NCBI GenBank assembly: GCA_905221605.1
Contig: CAJNDS010000017.1
Span: 1 to 12,500 of the forward strand
Direction of reading: 5' to 3'
DNA from: Symbiodinium natans
Lineage: Eukaryota > Sar > Dinophyceae > Suessiales > Symbiodiniaceae
DNA length: 12,500 nt
Part shown: piece after piece, positions 6,850-12,400 of the stretch
Position numbering within the stretch: the stretch's first letter is position 1
How the letters are laid out: the number at the start of each line of letters is the position of its first letter
Position numbers and translations under genes: made by a program
The notes under the pieces: model-generated
The model's database searches: none
The model's input: the letters and a program-made list of their open reading frames with translations, nothing else
Told to the model about the DNA's origin: nothing

Positions 6850-6874
6850 GGGGGGGGGGGGGGGGGGGGGGGGG
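6850..6874. repeat. poly-G run (25 nt) just upstream of a splice acceptor
   Basis: Twenty-five consecutive G lie 16 bases before the acceptor at 6889-6890. Only CTTCTGGTCCCTTCAG separates the run from the exon. A G-quadruplex in the pre-mRNA at this spot could affect acceptor use. Confidence 0.9.
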
Positions 6875-6890
6875 CTTCTGGTCCCTTCAG

Positions 6891-6968
6891 GAGATGCACA
6901 ACCTGGGCTCGCAGAACACGAGCACCACGGTGCTCTTCCAAAATGGCACGGCCTCCCAGGCCCCCCCT
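6891..6968 (+). CDS. exon 3 of the phase-compatible gene model
   Basis: The exon starts after GTCCCTTCAG in phase 0, matching the end of exon 2, and encodes EMHNLGSQNTSTTVLFQNG then TASQAPP. A GT at 6969 gives a phase-0 end; a GC donor at 6960 is an alternative. Without splicing the frame stops at a TAG in TTTAGGG repeats near 7011. The pattern of a helical residue stretch, Ser/Thr run, then VLF-polar-Asn-Gly faintly recalls the segment after the coiled region of SPFH/stomatin-type proteins. That resemblance is too weak for a name. Confidence 0.5.
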
Positions 6969-7009
6969 GTGTTTTTTGGGCGCAGCTGGGGCTTTACAAA
7001 TTTTACTGT

Positions 7010-7090
7010 TTAGGGTTTGGGGTTTAGACTTTGGGTTTGGGGTTTAGGGTTTGAGGGCGTTTGGGGTTTAGGGTTTAGGGTCTGAGGTCG
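7010..7090. repeat. TTTAGGG-type (G-strand) block after exon 3
   Basis: Units of GTTTAGGG and GTTTGGG follow closely after the candidate exon at 6891-6968, again G-type on the downstream side. C-type units appear at 7190-7225 ahead of the next exon. Confidence 0.75.
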
Positions 7091-7375
7091 GTGCTTGGAT
7101 TCGCCATCACCTGAAACCCTTTTGTTAGCCCTGAAGCCTTGGGGTTTTCAAGCGGAGATGATCGGCCGTCTTTCAAAAGGGAAGCTTTAAACCCTAAACC
7201 CTAAACTTAACCCCAAAACCCTACACCCCCAACACGGTGGTCCATCCATGACCTGGGAAGTCCTGGAACCTCACCTAGGTGGACTTAGGAGCTTCGCAGG
7301 CTTTTTCGAGAGTAGCCTCAGAAGCAGCCTACCAGACGGGGTTTGGGGTTTGGTGAAGCCAGCCAGAGACCGCAG

Positions 7376-7444
7376 GAAGAGCGCATGGCCGGCGTCCGCC
7401 GGCAGAACATGATGACCACGGACGTGCTTTCGGGCACGCAGGCG
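7376..7444 (+). CDS. exon 4 of the phase-compatible gene model
   Basis: Between GACCGCAG and CAGGCG/GTTTCA lie 69 nt, 23 whole codons in phase 0, encoding EERMAGVRRQNMMTTDVLSG then TQA. It follows exon 3 in phase without adjustment. The acidic/basic start and Met-Met-Thr-Thr motif look like a genuine helix, but no family is recognised. The next exon candidate downstream (7591) needs a different phase, so a further exon is missing or the model ends here. Confidence 0.45.
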
Positions 7445-7590
7445 GTTTCAGACCTCGAAAACCCTAAACAAAAGATCTGAGAACCCGAAAAGTCCTGCTG
7501 GAATCCCTTAAAACCCAGAACCCTAGACGCCCCTTCGACCTAAACCCTAAAGCCTGAAACCCGAAAACCAAAGCCCCCAGAAGCCCGAAG

Positions 7591-7642
7591 ATGCGGATCG
7601 GAAGGAGCGTGTGATGCAATCTGCTGCCCGGGCCCCTGCCAG
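7591..7642 (+). pseudogene. exon a, copy 2 (intact exon with normal donor)
   Basis: The 52-nt exon matches 626-677 in encoded peptide (ADRKERVMQSAARAPA), with one silent difference. Its donor is CAG/GTTTGT, canonical where copy 1 has GG. The partner exon downstream in this copy is damaged, so the copy as a whole looks non-functional. Confidence 0.5.
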
Positions 7643-7962
7643 GTTTGTACTCTCATCCCCTTAGGAATTATTTCTTGTTTATATAAAGCCCAAGGGAATA
7701 ATAGAAATAATGTTCGATTAAGGTTCTAAGGGGGTTATAGTTATGGGCCCTTGAGCGAAAGGCACAGTCTCATGGCTTTAGGGCTTGGGGCCTGGGAGGT
7801 TTAGGGGTTCGGGGATTTGGGGGATGAGGGTTTAGGGTCTAGCAGGGTTTTAGGGGTTTAGTGCTTTTTGCGGCTTAGGGCTTGGTCAAAGGGTTTAAGC
7901 TTCCGAATCAAGGTGATGTATCGCTGTTTTTGTAAGTGCAATTGCGTTGTGGCTGCTGCCGT

Positions 7963-8042
7963 TGTACGAGGAAAACATCCAGAGCTTCACTCGTATGGAC
8001 CTCGCTGACAGCTACCAGCTGGATCAGGCACCCTCAGTGCCA
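7963..8042 (+). pseudogene. exon b, copy 2: acceptor lost, one base deleted, 3' end missing
   Basis: Against exon b of copy 1 three changes are visible. The acceptor CTGCAG is CTGCCG. TGTACCGAGG has become TGTACGAGG. The match ends at GTGCCA, so the last ~23 bases and the donor are absent. The deletion throws the peptide out of the phase expected from exon a, although a local frame still reads ENIQSFTRMDLADSYQLDQ. One non-synonymous difference (Ala to Asp) separates the copies in that stretch. This is best read as a decayed duplicate. Confidence 0.6.
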
Positions 8043-8123
8043 AACCCGAAGCCTAACCCCGAACGCTAAACTCCAAACCCTGATCCTTCCGGCCTGACTT
8101 ACCGGGTGCGTGATGGAGTGTAG

Positions 8124-8286
8124 ACACTAGAAGGACTTAAGAGCACTGTGACAATCATTTTTTCCGGCGGTTCCTATAATCAGGATGTTAAACATTTTGG
8201 GGTATAAGATGGGCCTCGGCCGAACTGCTGTTATTATCGTCGGAAAGAAGAACCCCAGAGAGTTCCTTGACGGGGCATCTTTAAAG
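8124..8286 (+). pseudogene. exon with an apparent one-base frameshift, unknown protein
   Basis: From an AG at 8123 one frame encodes STVTIIFSGGSYNQDVKHFG and then stops at TAA (8205). Overlapping it, the +1 frame encodes YKMGLGRTAVIIVGKKNPRE and FLDGASLK up to a donor AAAG/GTTTAG at 8287. Both halves are strongly protein-like. They would join smoothly if one G of the GGGG at 8199-8202 were absent. Options are a true disabling insertion, a sequencing error at a short homopolymer, or a second splice boundary. Hydrophobic beta-strand-like runs (VTIIFSGG, TAVIIVGKK) suggest an alpha/beta fold, but I do not recognise the family. Confidence 0.5.
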
Positions 8287-8365
8287 GTTTAGGGCTTAGG
8301 GCCACCCCTAAACCCTCAACCCTCAAGGCCAAGCCCGAAGCCCCCAAACTGGGCCCCAAACTTGC

Positions 8366-8554
8366 TCACCCTCGGGGGGCAATGGTAGGGTAGGAGTCTC
8401 GCTTTGTTCCGGAAAAGGTGGCCTCCTCGAACCCCCAAAATTGGGCACCTATGAAGGGGTCTGGTACCCAGGGTTGAAGATTTCTTGGGCTACTTCAAGG
8501 GCCAGTCCAGAAGAGCTTGAACCTTCCACCTGGCATTGTGTCACGGAGTTATGA
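8366..8554 (+). CDS. open frame without ATG, possible exon
   Basis: A frame is open for more than 62 codons to a TGA at 8552-8554 and includes LGTYEGVWYPGLKISW and RASPEELEPSTWH. The later half is protein-like. It has no ATG and no clear acceptor, and extends upstream into C-type repeats. The family is unknown. Confidence 0.25.
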   Translation, partial: SPSGGNGRVGVSLCSGKGGLLEPPKLGTYEGVWYPGLKISWATSRASPEELEPSTWHCVTEL

Positions 8555-8564
8555 AGCCTTCCGG

Positions 8565-8591
8565 CCACGGGCGTTTGGCCTTAGCATTCAG
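8565..8591. repeat. 27-bp dispersed direct repeat, copy 1
   Basis: CCACGGGCGTTTGGCCTTAG plus CATTCAG matches 9320-9346 with two mismatches. Its role is unknown. Confidence 0.7.
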
Positions 8592-8992
8592 CCCAATGTG
8601 CTTCATGCTTGCCATGATTACTTGGTCAATGTGTAAACTCATTCGTCCCCACATACTGTGATTTCTGTGGGCAGTATATGTGAGCTGAAGGAGGCGAGCA
8701 TGATCGTCTTATAGGCAAACTCTACCGTACGTCCTTGAGTGCGAGTGGTTAAAAGCTTGATGCAGACGCAATGTGCAGTGGCTTGTGAAGGACGGGCAGC
8801 TGGTTGACTTGCCAGGCTCGTCTGTTGGAGAGTCGATGGGAGCACTGGCTGTTGCCTTGCCTTGCCTGACGTATGTGGTTCGGGCTTTCCAAGTTGGGGT
8901 TTCAGAAGAGGTACTTCGTTGCACGATGCAAGCTTTTGCGCCAACAGCAAAATAGCGAGATGCACCTCGCGAACATTTTCTGATCCGCGCAG

Positions 8993-9276
8993 GTCCTCCT
9001 CAGCCAGCTCAACCAGCCCCATCGCTGCAACCAATGCCGTCTCCATTCGGAGCTCCACAGCTCGCGCCACACTTGGTGCCAGCTCCACAGCTGGCGCCAC
9101 ACTTGGCGCCACACTTTGCGCCCCAGCCACCTGCGCCGCAGCTGGCGCCCCAGACACAGTTTGCGCCCCATCCACACTTTTTTGCGCCCCAGCCACACTT
9201 TGTTGCGCCCCCCCCACAGCCTGCGCTGCAGCTGGCGCCCCAGCCACAGCGGGCGCCTTATGGCGTTGCGCTTTGA
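8993..9276 (+). CDS. Pro/Gln/Ala-rich low-complexity exon
   Basis: After CCGCGCAG the frame GT plus 93 codons runs to TGA at 9274. The protein begins PPQPAQPAPSLQPMP and continues as repeats of the type APQLAPHLAPHFAPQ with spaced Phe. Disordered segments of this type are common in RNA-binding and scaffold proteins. Variation among the repeats falls at third positions of this frame (GCG CCA, CCC, CCG, CCT), which keeps Pro. In the overlapping minus-strand frame of 323 codons the same changes would alter Gly, Val, Ala and Glu. That favours the + strand. The start at 8993 is chosen for the acceptor; the frame is open back to 8955. Confidence 0.55.
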
Positions 9277-9279
9277 AAG

Positions 9280-9506
9280 CGGGGGGATAGGGTTTGTAGG
9301 GTTTATGTAAGTCGTCGAGCCACGGGTGTTTGGCCTTAGGATTCAGGGTTTTGGGCTTTCGGGTTTGGAGTTGCTTTGTCCTTTTGGCTGCACCAGACCC
9401 TAAATCCTCAACGCCAAAGGCCCTCGGTGCCGTAAAACCGAAGCCCGAAACCCCCAAAAGCCCGAAAACCTTAGACCCTAAATCTTCAACCACCAAGATC
9501 CTACAG
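9280..9506. repeat. intron-like segment: G-type start, C-type end
   Basis: TTTAGGG-like units (9285-9370, including GGGTTTGTAGGGTTTATG) give way to CCCTAAATCC and CCCGAAACCC units (9395-9500) ending in CCTACAG. The second copy of the 27-bp repeat lies at 9320-9346. This is one of the clearest examples of the G-to-C polarity. Confidence 0.65.
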
Positions 9507-9589
9507 AGGCCTGATGCTAGCACCGCGGCGCCGAACGCCCCACTTTGGGGCCGATGCCTCGAAGGATATCGGATGGTTGAAGGATTCGG
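9507..9589 (+). CDS. candidate exon, unknown
   Basis: After CCTACAG the frame A plus codons encodes TPHFGADASKDIGWLKDSG and ends at a GTTGAG donor at 9590. A second frame, from AGG at 9507, is open to a TAG at 9615-9617 and encodes RPDASTAAPNAPLWGRCLEG. Both are plausible, and the first is bounded by splice signals on both sides. Neither is recognised. G-type repeats follow directly. Confidence 0.4.
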
Positions 9590-9786
9590 GTTGAGGGTTT
9601 CTTTTCGCAAATTGTAGGGACCCTGTTTGGGATTCCTTATAAGGGTGGCTTAGACTGTATTTTGGAGTTTGGCGTGGTGCCGAGATTTCTTGCAAGCTGC
9701 GAGTTAGGGGCTTGCACATAGGGTTCTCGGATGCTCAGGGGGGTTCCCCTCACCCGAAGCCCTAAACCCTAAACCTTGTGCGAAAG

Positions 9787-9878
9787 CGCATGCAGCTGAG
9801 GCAGCTCTGCTGCAAGTGGCTCCCTCCACACCGCGTCTGCAGGCCTGCGAAGCAGGTTTTGACGAGTTAATGTTTTAA
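9787..9878 (+). CDS. candidate terminal exon
   Basis: From an AG in TGCGAAAG, the frame from CAT at 9789 encodes HAAEAALLQVAPSTPRLQAC followed by EAGFDELMF and a TAA at 9876-9878. The helical, Ala/Leu-rich peptide, the stop, and the switch to AT-rich sequence right after it fit a gene's 3' end. A donor within it (GCAG/GTTTTG at 9855) is an alternative end. The family is unknown. Confidence 0.4.
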
Positions 9879-9970
9879 TGTTTGTAAACATGTTTTTTGA
9901 ATTTGATATAGATAAACTATGCTGTTGTTGACGTTGTTGTGCTTAATCCTGTTGATGAAATCCCTGAAAT
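9879..9970 (+). other. AT-rich segment, possible 3' UTR
   Basis: This segment is much more AT-rich than its surroundings and free of telomere-like repeats. It follows the TAA at 9876. It contains a short palindrome-like TGTTTGTAAACATG. No AATAAA-type signal is evident. Confidence 0.35.
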
Positions 9971-9973
9971 GCC

Positions 9974-10135
9974 ACCCTAAACCCCAAAACGCTGAGCCCC
10001 AAACCCTGGCCTCTTCAAGGAGGCCCTAAACCCTAAACTCTAAACGCCCTGAAAGCCCTAAACCCCAACAGCCGTAAGCCCCAATTCCTAACCCCTAAAC
10101 CCCTGAACCCTAAACACTAAACCCTGTTTTTTCAG
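9974..10135. repeat. CCCTAAA-type (C-strand) block ending at an acceptor
   Basis: Degenerate CCCTAAAC units end in CCTGTTTTTTCAG, a pyrimidine-rich acceptor at 10135. Confidence 0.7.
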
Positions 10136-10225
10136 AGGCGCACCCTGGTCGGCCACCAACGCCATTCTAACGAACTGGTCTATGGGCGCTGGGAGCTTGG
10201 CTTTGGGCTCCACCTCAACCCTGAA
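10136..10225 (+). CDS. candidate exon, unknown
   Basis: The sequence after TTTTTTCAG is open in two frames. One gives HSNELVYGRWELGFGLHLN, the other GAPWSATNAILTNWSMGAG. The best donor is the GT of the first following TTTAGGG unit (CCAG/GGTTTAGGG region, about 10230). An internal GTCTAT at 10170 is another option. It has a good acceptor, but frame and end are uncertain. Confidence 0.35.
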
Positions 10226-10316
10226 ACCCAGGGTTTAGGGTTTGGGGTTTAGGGTTTTGGGGGTTTAGCCCGCCGACCAAGCGTTACGCCGCAGCGAAGC
10301 CGCTTTGCCATGCCCC

Positions 10317-10510
10317 GTTCGTGTTGCCAGTTCGTGCGAGTGGCCCTGCAGAGCATCCATGCCCGCACGATGATTCCGCTGGTGTTCCCAGTGCGTGCGA
10401 GTGGCCAGCGCATCCATGCCCGCACGATGATTCCGTTCGTGTTACCAATGCGTGCGAGTGGCCAGAGCATCCATGCCCGCACAAAAACTCCGTTGGTGTT
10501 ACCAGTGCGT
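10317..10510. repeat. 57-bp minisatellite, about 3.3 copies
   Basis: GTGCGAGTGGCC recurs at 10334, 10395 and 10452. The basic unit is 57 bp; the first copy carries four extra bases (CTGC). Because 57 is a multiple of three, several frames on both strands stay open, and one + frame of 230 codons (10310-11002) starts here. In that frame the repeat reads as 19-residue units around SIHARTMIPLV. Whether it is translated cannot be told. Confidence 0.85.
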
Positions 10511-10521
10511 GAGAGCTCCAG

Positions 10522-10742
10522 AAGCTTACTTACCTGGCAAGTGCGAAGCGGAGCTTCAGCAAATCACAGCAGAAGGCAGGCGCGTGAGGGTTGGGGATTG
10601 TTGCGTAGCAATTTCGGATGTAAGGGTGTTCGGGGTGTCGCTTGGACTTCTGCTGTTAGCCGTTTACGTACAAAACCTAAGCCCATTCATAGTGCGCGAA
10701 GCTGCCATTTTGGCACCTTCGACGCCACCCACTCTTGTCTAG
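10522..10742 (+). CDS. candidate coding segment with a membrane-like stretch, unknown
   Basis: From an acceptor-like GCTCCAG, a frame encodes AYLPGKCEAELQQITAEGRR and continues to a TAG at 10740-10742, passing through the hydrophobic segment VFGVSLGLLLLAVYV, which could span a membrane. A GTGAGG donor at 10584 could end a 62-nt exon just after AEGRR. The same frame is open upstream through the minisatellite to an ATG at 10452. A different frame of 230 codons overlaps the whole region but is rich in Ser/Arg/Lys and ends in TTTAGGG repeats. I prefer the frame given here on composition. No family is recognised. Confidence 0.35.
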
Positions 10743-11188
10743 CCCATGTTGCTCCCGTACTGCGCGTGCTCGCAGAATCGACAGGCCTTGAAAAAACAAG
10801 TTCCTTGGCCTCTAAACTCTGGGTGGTAAAAGTTCACAAAAGATCCACCTGGAAACGGTCCAGTTTGACCATGTCCACCATGCCGAAAGTTCTACGCCTG
10901 CCACGTAAAATAGATTTTTCCCTGAACTCTTTTTGCGTTGGGGTGCGGCGTAACGCCCGGCTGGAACGTTTAGGGGTTTGGGGTTTAGGGTTCGGGGGGT
11001 GAGGTGTTAGGATGTGGGTTTCGGGCTTTAGGGTGTATTTGGGAGACTGGGAGTGATACTGTGGAAGGGACCCTTAATCTCATTACGCGATGTGACCCTT
11101 CAGGGTTCAGCATTGCAGAGCCTGAGCGTTTGTTGGGGTTTTCGAAGTGTTTGGAAAATTTAGGGCCTTTCTGTCCCGCCCAAAACCC
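10743..11188. other. unassigned sequence with a G-type block
   Basis: About 230 bases of mixed sequence (10743-10970) carry only the overlapping long frame mentioned for the minisatellite. Then come TTTAGGG units (10965-11040) and mixed sequence to a C-rich acceptor-like region. No further gene is supported. Confidence 0.4.
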
Positions 11189-11190
11189 AG

Positions 11191-11292
11191 GTGACAAAAT
11201 TCCAGAGACCTCCAAGCCCAGCCCCTGCCGAGATGCCATCAACGGCGGTGGTCACCACGACTGTGACGCCCATAGCTGTGGCTTGGTTCGGA
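11191..11292 (+). CDS. candidate exon, Pro/Thr/Val-rich, unknown
   Basis: An ATG-led frame at 11191 encodes RPPSPAPAEMPSTAVVTTTV followed by TPIAVAWFGGA before entering a C17 tract. A start after the CAG in ACCCAGGTG gives the same frame. The Thr/Val alternation could be a disordered linker. Two other frames are open over part of this stretch. No family is recognised. Confidence 0.3.
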
Positions 11293-11296
11293 GGCG

Positions 11297-11321
11297 CCCC
11301 CCCCCCCCCCCCCTCCCCCCC
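11297..11321. repeat. poly-C tract upstream of a splice acceptor
   Basis: A run of 17 C, then T and 7-8 more C, lies in what looks like the polypyrimidine region before CTTCTTCCTGGCAG at 11335-11348. Confidence 0.85.
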
Positions 11322-11348
11322 ACCGATTTTCTTGCTTCTTCCTGGCAG

Positions 11349-11415
11349 GGCGCACGCCGTACGCCATGCTGCCGGAAATGCTCCTTGGCGACGAGATGCC
11401 CTTTAAGCCCTCTAG
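11349..11415 (+). CDS. candidate exon, unknown protein
   Basis: After TTGCTTCTTCCTGGCAG the frame GG plus codons encodes RTPYAMLPEMLLGDEMPFKP, a convincing peptide with no repeat bias. The 3' border is unclear: the frame runs on into CCCTAAA repeats and stops at a TAA near 11440, and no good GT donor is present. C-type repeats follow directly. The family is unknown. Confidence 0.45.
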
Positions 11416-11512
11416 CCCAAACCCTAGACCCCAAACCCTAAAGCCTAAACCCTAAACCCTAAGCCTTGTGGCAAAAAACCCTAAACGCCAACCCTAAGCC
11501 CTACTTCAAAAG

Positions 11513-11577
11513 TCTCAAGGATGCCCTGCATGTGGGGCGCAGCGCAAGCTCAAGACTCGGAGCAGCGTGCCTTGCAG
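11513..11577 (+). CDS. candidate exon with strong donor, unknown
   Basis: The segment ends at a consensus donor TTGCAG/GTGAGC. From an AG at 11512 the frame T plus codons encodes LKDALHVGRSASSRLGAACL. An alternative from the AAG at 11517-11519 reads MPCMWGAAQAQDSEQRALQ. Both are plausible and C-type repeats precede the exon. The donor is the best in the window, but the frame is undecided and no family is recognised. Confidence 0.45.
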
Positions 11578-11898
11578 GTGAGCAAGGCAAAGACTCAGAC
11601 GCTGGGGCGCTCTTTTTGTTTAGATTTTAGGGTGTGCGTTGTCATGTTTTTCTGTTTGTTTGTTATTATATTTGTTTGGCGGGGGGGTGGGGGTAGTGGG
11701 TGGGCGGGGGGGGGGGGGGGGGGGGGCGGGCTTTTTCCTAGGAAAAGAGTAGTATGAATCCTATGAGAATGTGTAGGAAATGCAGCCTTTTCTTGGGAAA
11801 ACCATTAAGACGAACCCTAGCAGCGAAAGACCCCCCCCCCCACCAAAAACAGAAAACTTCACCCCTTCGATTCCTTATAGGGGCGGTAGCCCTGCAAC
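11578..11898. other. intron-like segment with poly-G and poly-C runs
   Basis: After the donor come GTTTAGATTTTAGGG, a T-rich stretch, a 21-nt poly-G run (11706-11726) and a C10 run near 11830. From about 11905 C-type CCCTAAAC units lead to the La-motif exon. No coding frame is supported. Confidence 0.5.
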
Positions 11899-11974
11899 TC
11901 CATAAGCCCTAAACCCTAAGCCCTAAACTTTTTGTCACAAAAACCAAAAGCCCTAAACCCCTAACCCCGCCGAG

Positions 11975-12098
11975 GATTGAGTATTACTTCAGCGAGGAAA
12001 ACCTCATCAAAGACGTCTTCCTCCGCTTCAACATCATGGACACGCAGGGCTGGGCCTCTTGGCCTTGTAGTCATCAAGCTTGGACTCAGGGCTCATAG
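11975..12098 (+). CDS. La-motif (HTH RNA-binding) exon of an La or La-related protein
   Basis: After CCGCCGAG the frame from ATT at 11976 encodes IEYYFSEENLIKDVFLRF followed by NIMDTQGW. This is the first half of the La motif, whose family signature has the form QxEYYFSxxNLxxDxFLxxxMDxxGW. The conserved Tyr-Tyr-Phe-Ser, Asn-Leu, Asp-x-Phe-Leu and Gly-Trp positions are present. La and LARP proteins use this winged-helix fold with an RRM to bind RNA 3' ends or other targets. After Trp the frame gives ASWPCS and stops at TAG (12096), unlike the family. The +1 frame gives GLVVIKLGL, closer to the expected hydrophobic helix. So there is a frameshift, or the exon ends near 12052-12066. Start ATG and the rest of the protein lie outside. 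Confidence 0.75.
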
Positions 12099-12099
12099 A

Positions 12100-12295
12100 G
12101 GGGTTTAGGGGTTTAGGGGTTTAGGGGTTTAGGGGTTTAGGGGTTTAGGGGTTTAGGGGTTTAGGGGTTTAGGGGTTTAGGGGTTTAGGGGTTTAGGTGT
12201 TTAGGGGTTTAGGGGTTTAGGGGTTTAGGGGTTTAGGGGTTTAGGGGTTTAGGGGTTTAGGGGTTTAGGGGTTTAGGGGTTTAGGGGTTTAGGGG
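12100..12295. repeat. pure (TTTAGGGG)n octamer array, ~24 units
   Basis: About 24 head-to-tail GTTTAGGG+G units are identical except one G-to-T change near 12198. This is eight bases, not the seven of the scattered units. It begins directly after the La-motif exon. The homogeneity implies recent expansion or gene conversion. Confidence 0.95.
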
Positions 12296-12400
12296 GCTTT
12301 TATATACCCTACGTTGTATTATAACTCAAGAAATATAATTGACCGCATGATGTTTGGGTCTAGGGTTTAAGGTTTAGGGGGCTTTTATATACCCTATGTT
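12286..12400. repeat. 30-bp direct repeat at the array edge (two copies)
   Basis: GGTTTAGGGGGCTTTTATAT plus ACCCTAYGTT occurs at 12286-12315 and 12371-12400 with one difference. The first copy is fused to the last unit of the array. The second follows another GGGTTTAAGGTTTAGGGG stretch, as if the edge had been duplicated with the array. Confidence 0.85.

Larger units (their letters stand above)
7545..8042 (+). repeat. segmental duplication, copy 2
   Basis: Near-identical, same-orientation copy of 580-1053. Relative to copy 1 it has small insertions in the spacer, and it breaks off at 8042 within the exon, where degenerate CCCTAAAC sequence begins directly. It lies between the four-exon model and the exon at 8124. 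Confidence 0.9.

Noticed and set aside
6809-7047. Gly-rich frames of 60-72 codons starting before the poly-G run
   Set aside because: The poly-Gly or poly-Trp stretch is just the G25 run. Only the part after the acceptor at 6891 is kept as an exon.
7663-7690. TATA-like box (TTTATATAAA) in both duplicate copies
   Set aside because: It sits in the loop of a hairpin between two exons, where an intron is expected. No start site is indicated.
8639-9610. 323-codon open frame on the minus strand, the longest in the window
   Set aside because: It starts within telomere-like sequence, and the repeat variation supports the + frame at 8993-9276. No recognisable domain was seen. It is kept as a point to test, not called.
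12100-12295. A true chromosome end at the right of the window
   Set aside because: The array is internal: non-telomeric sequence continues to 12500, and the array unit is an octamer unlike the scattered heptamers.
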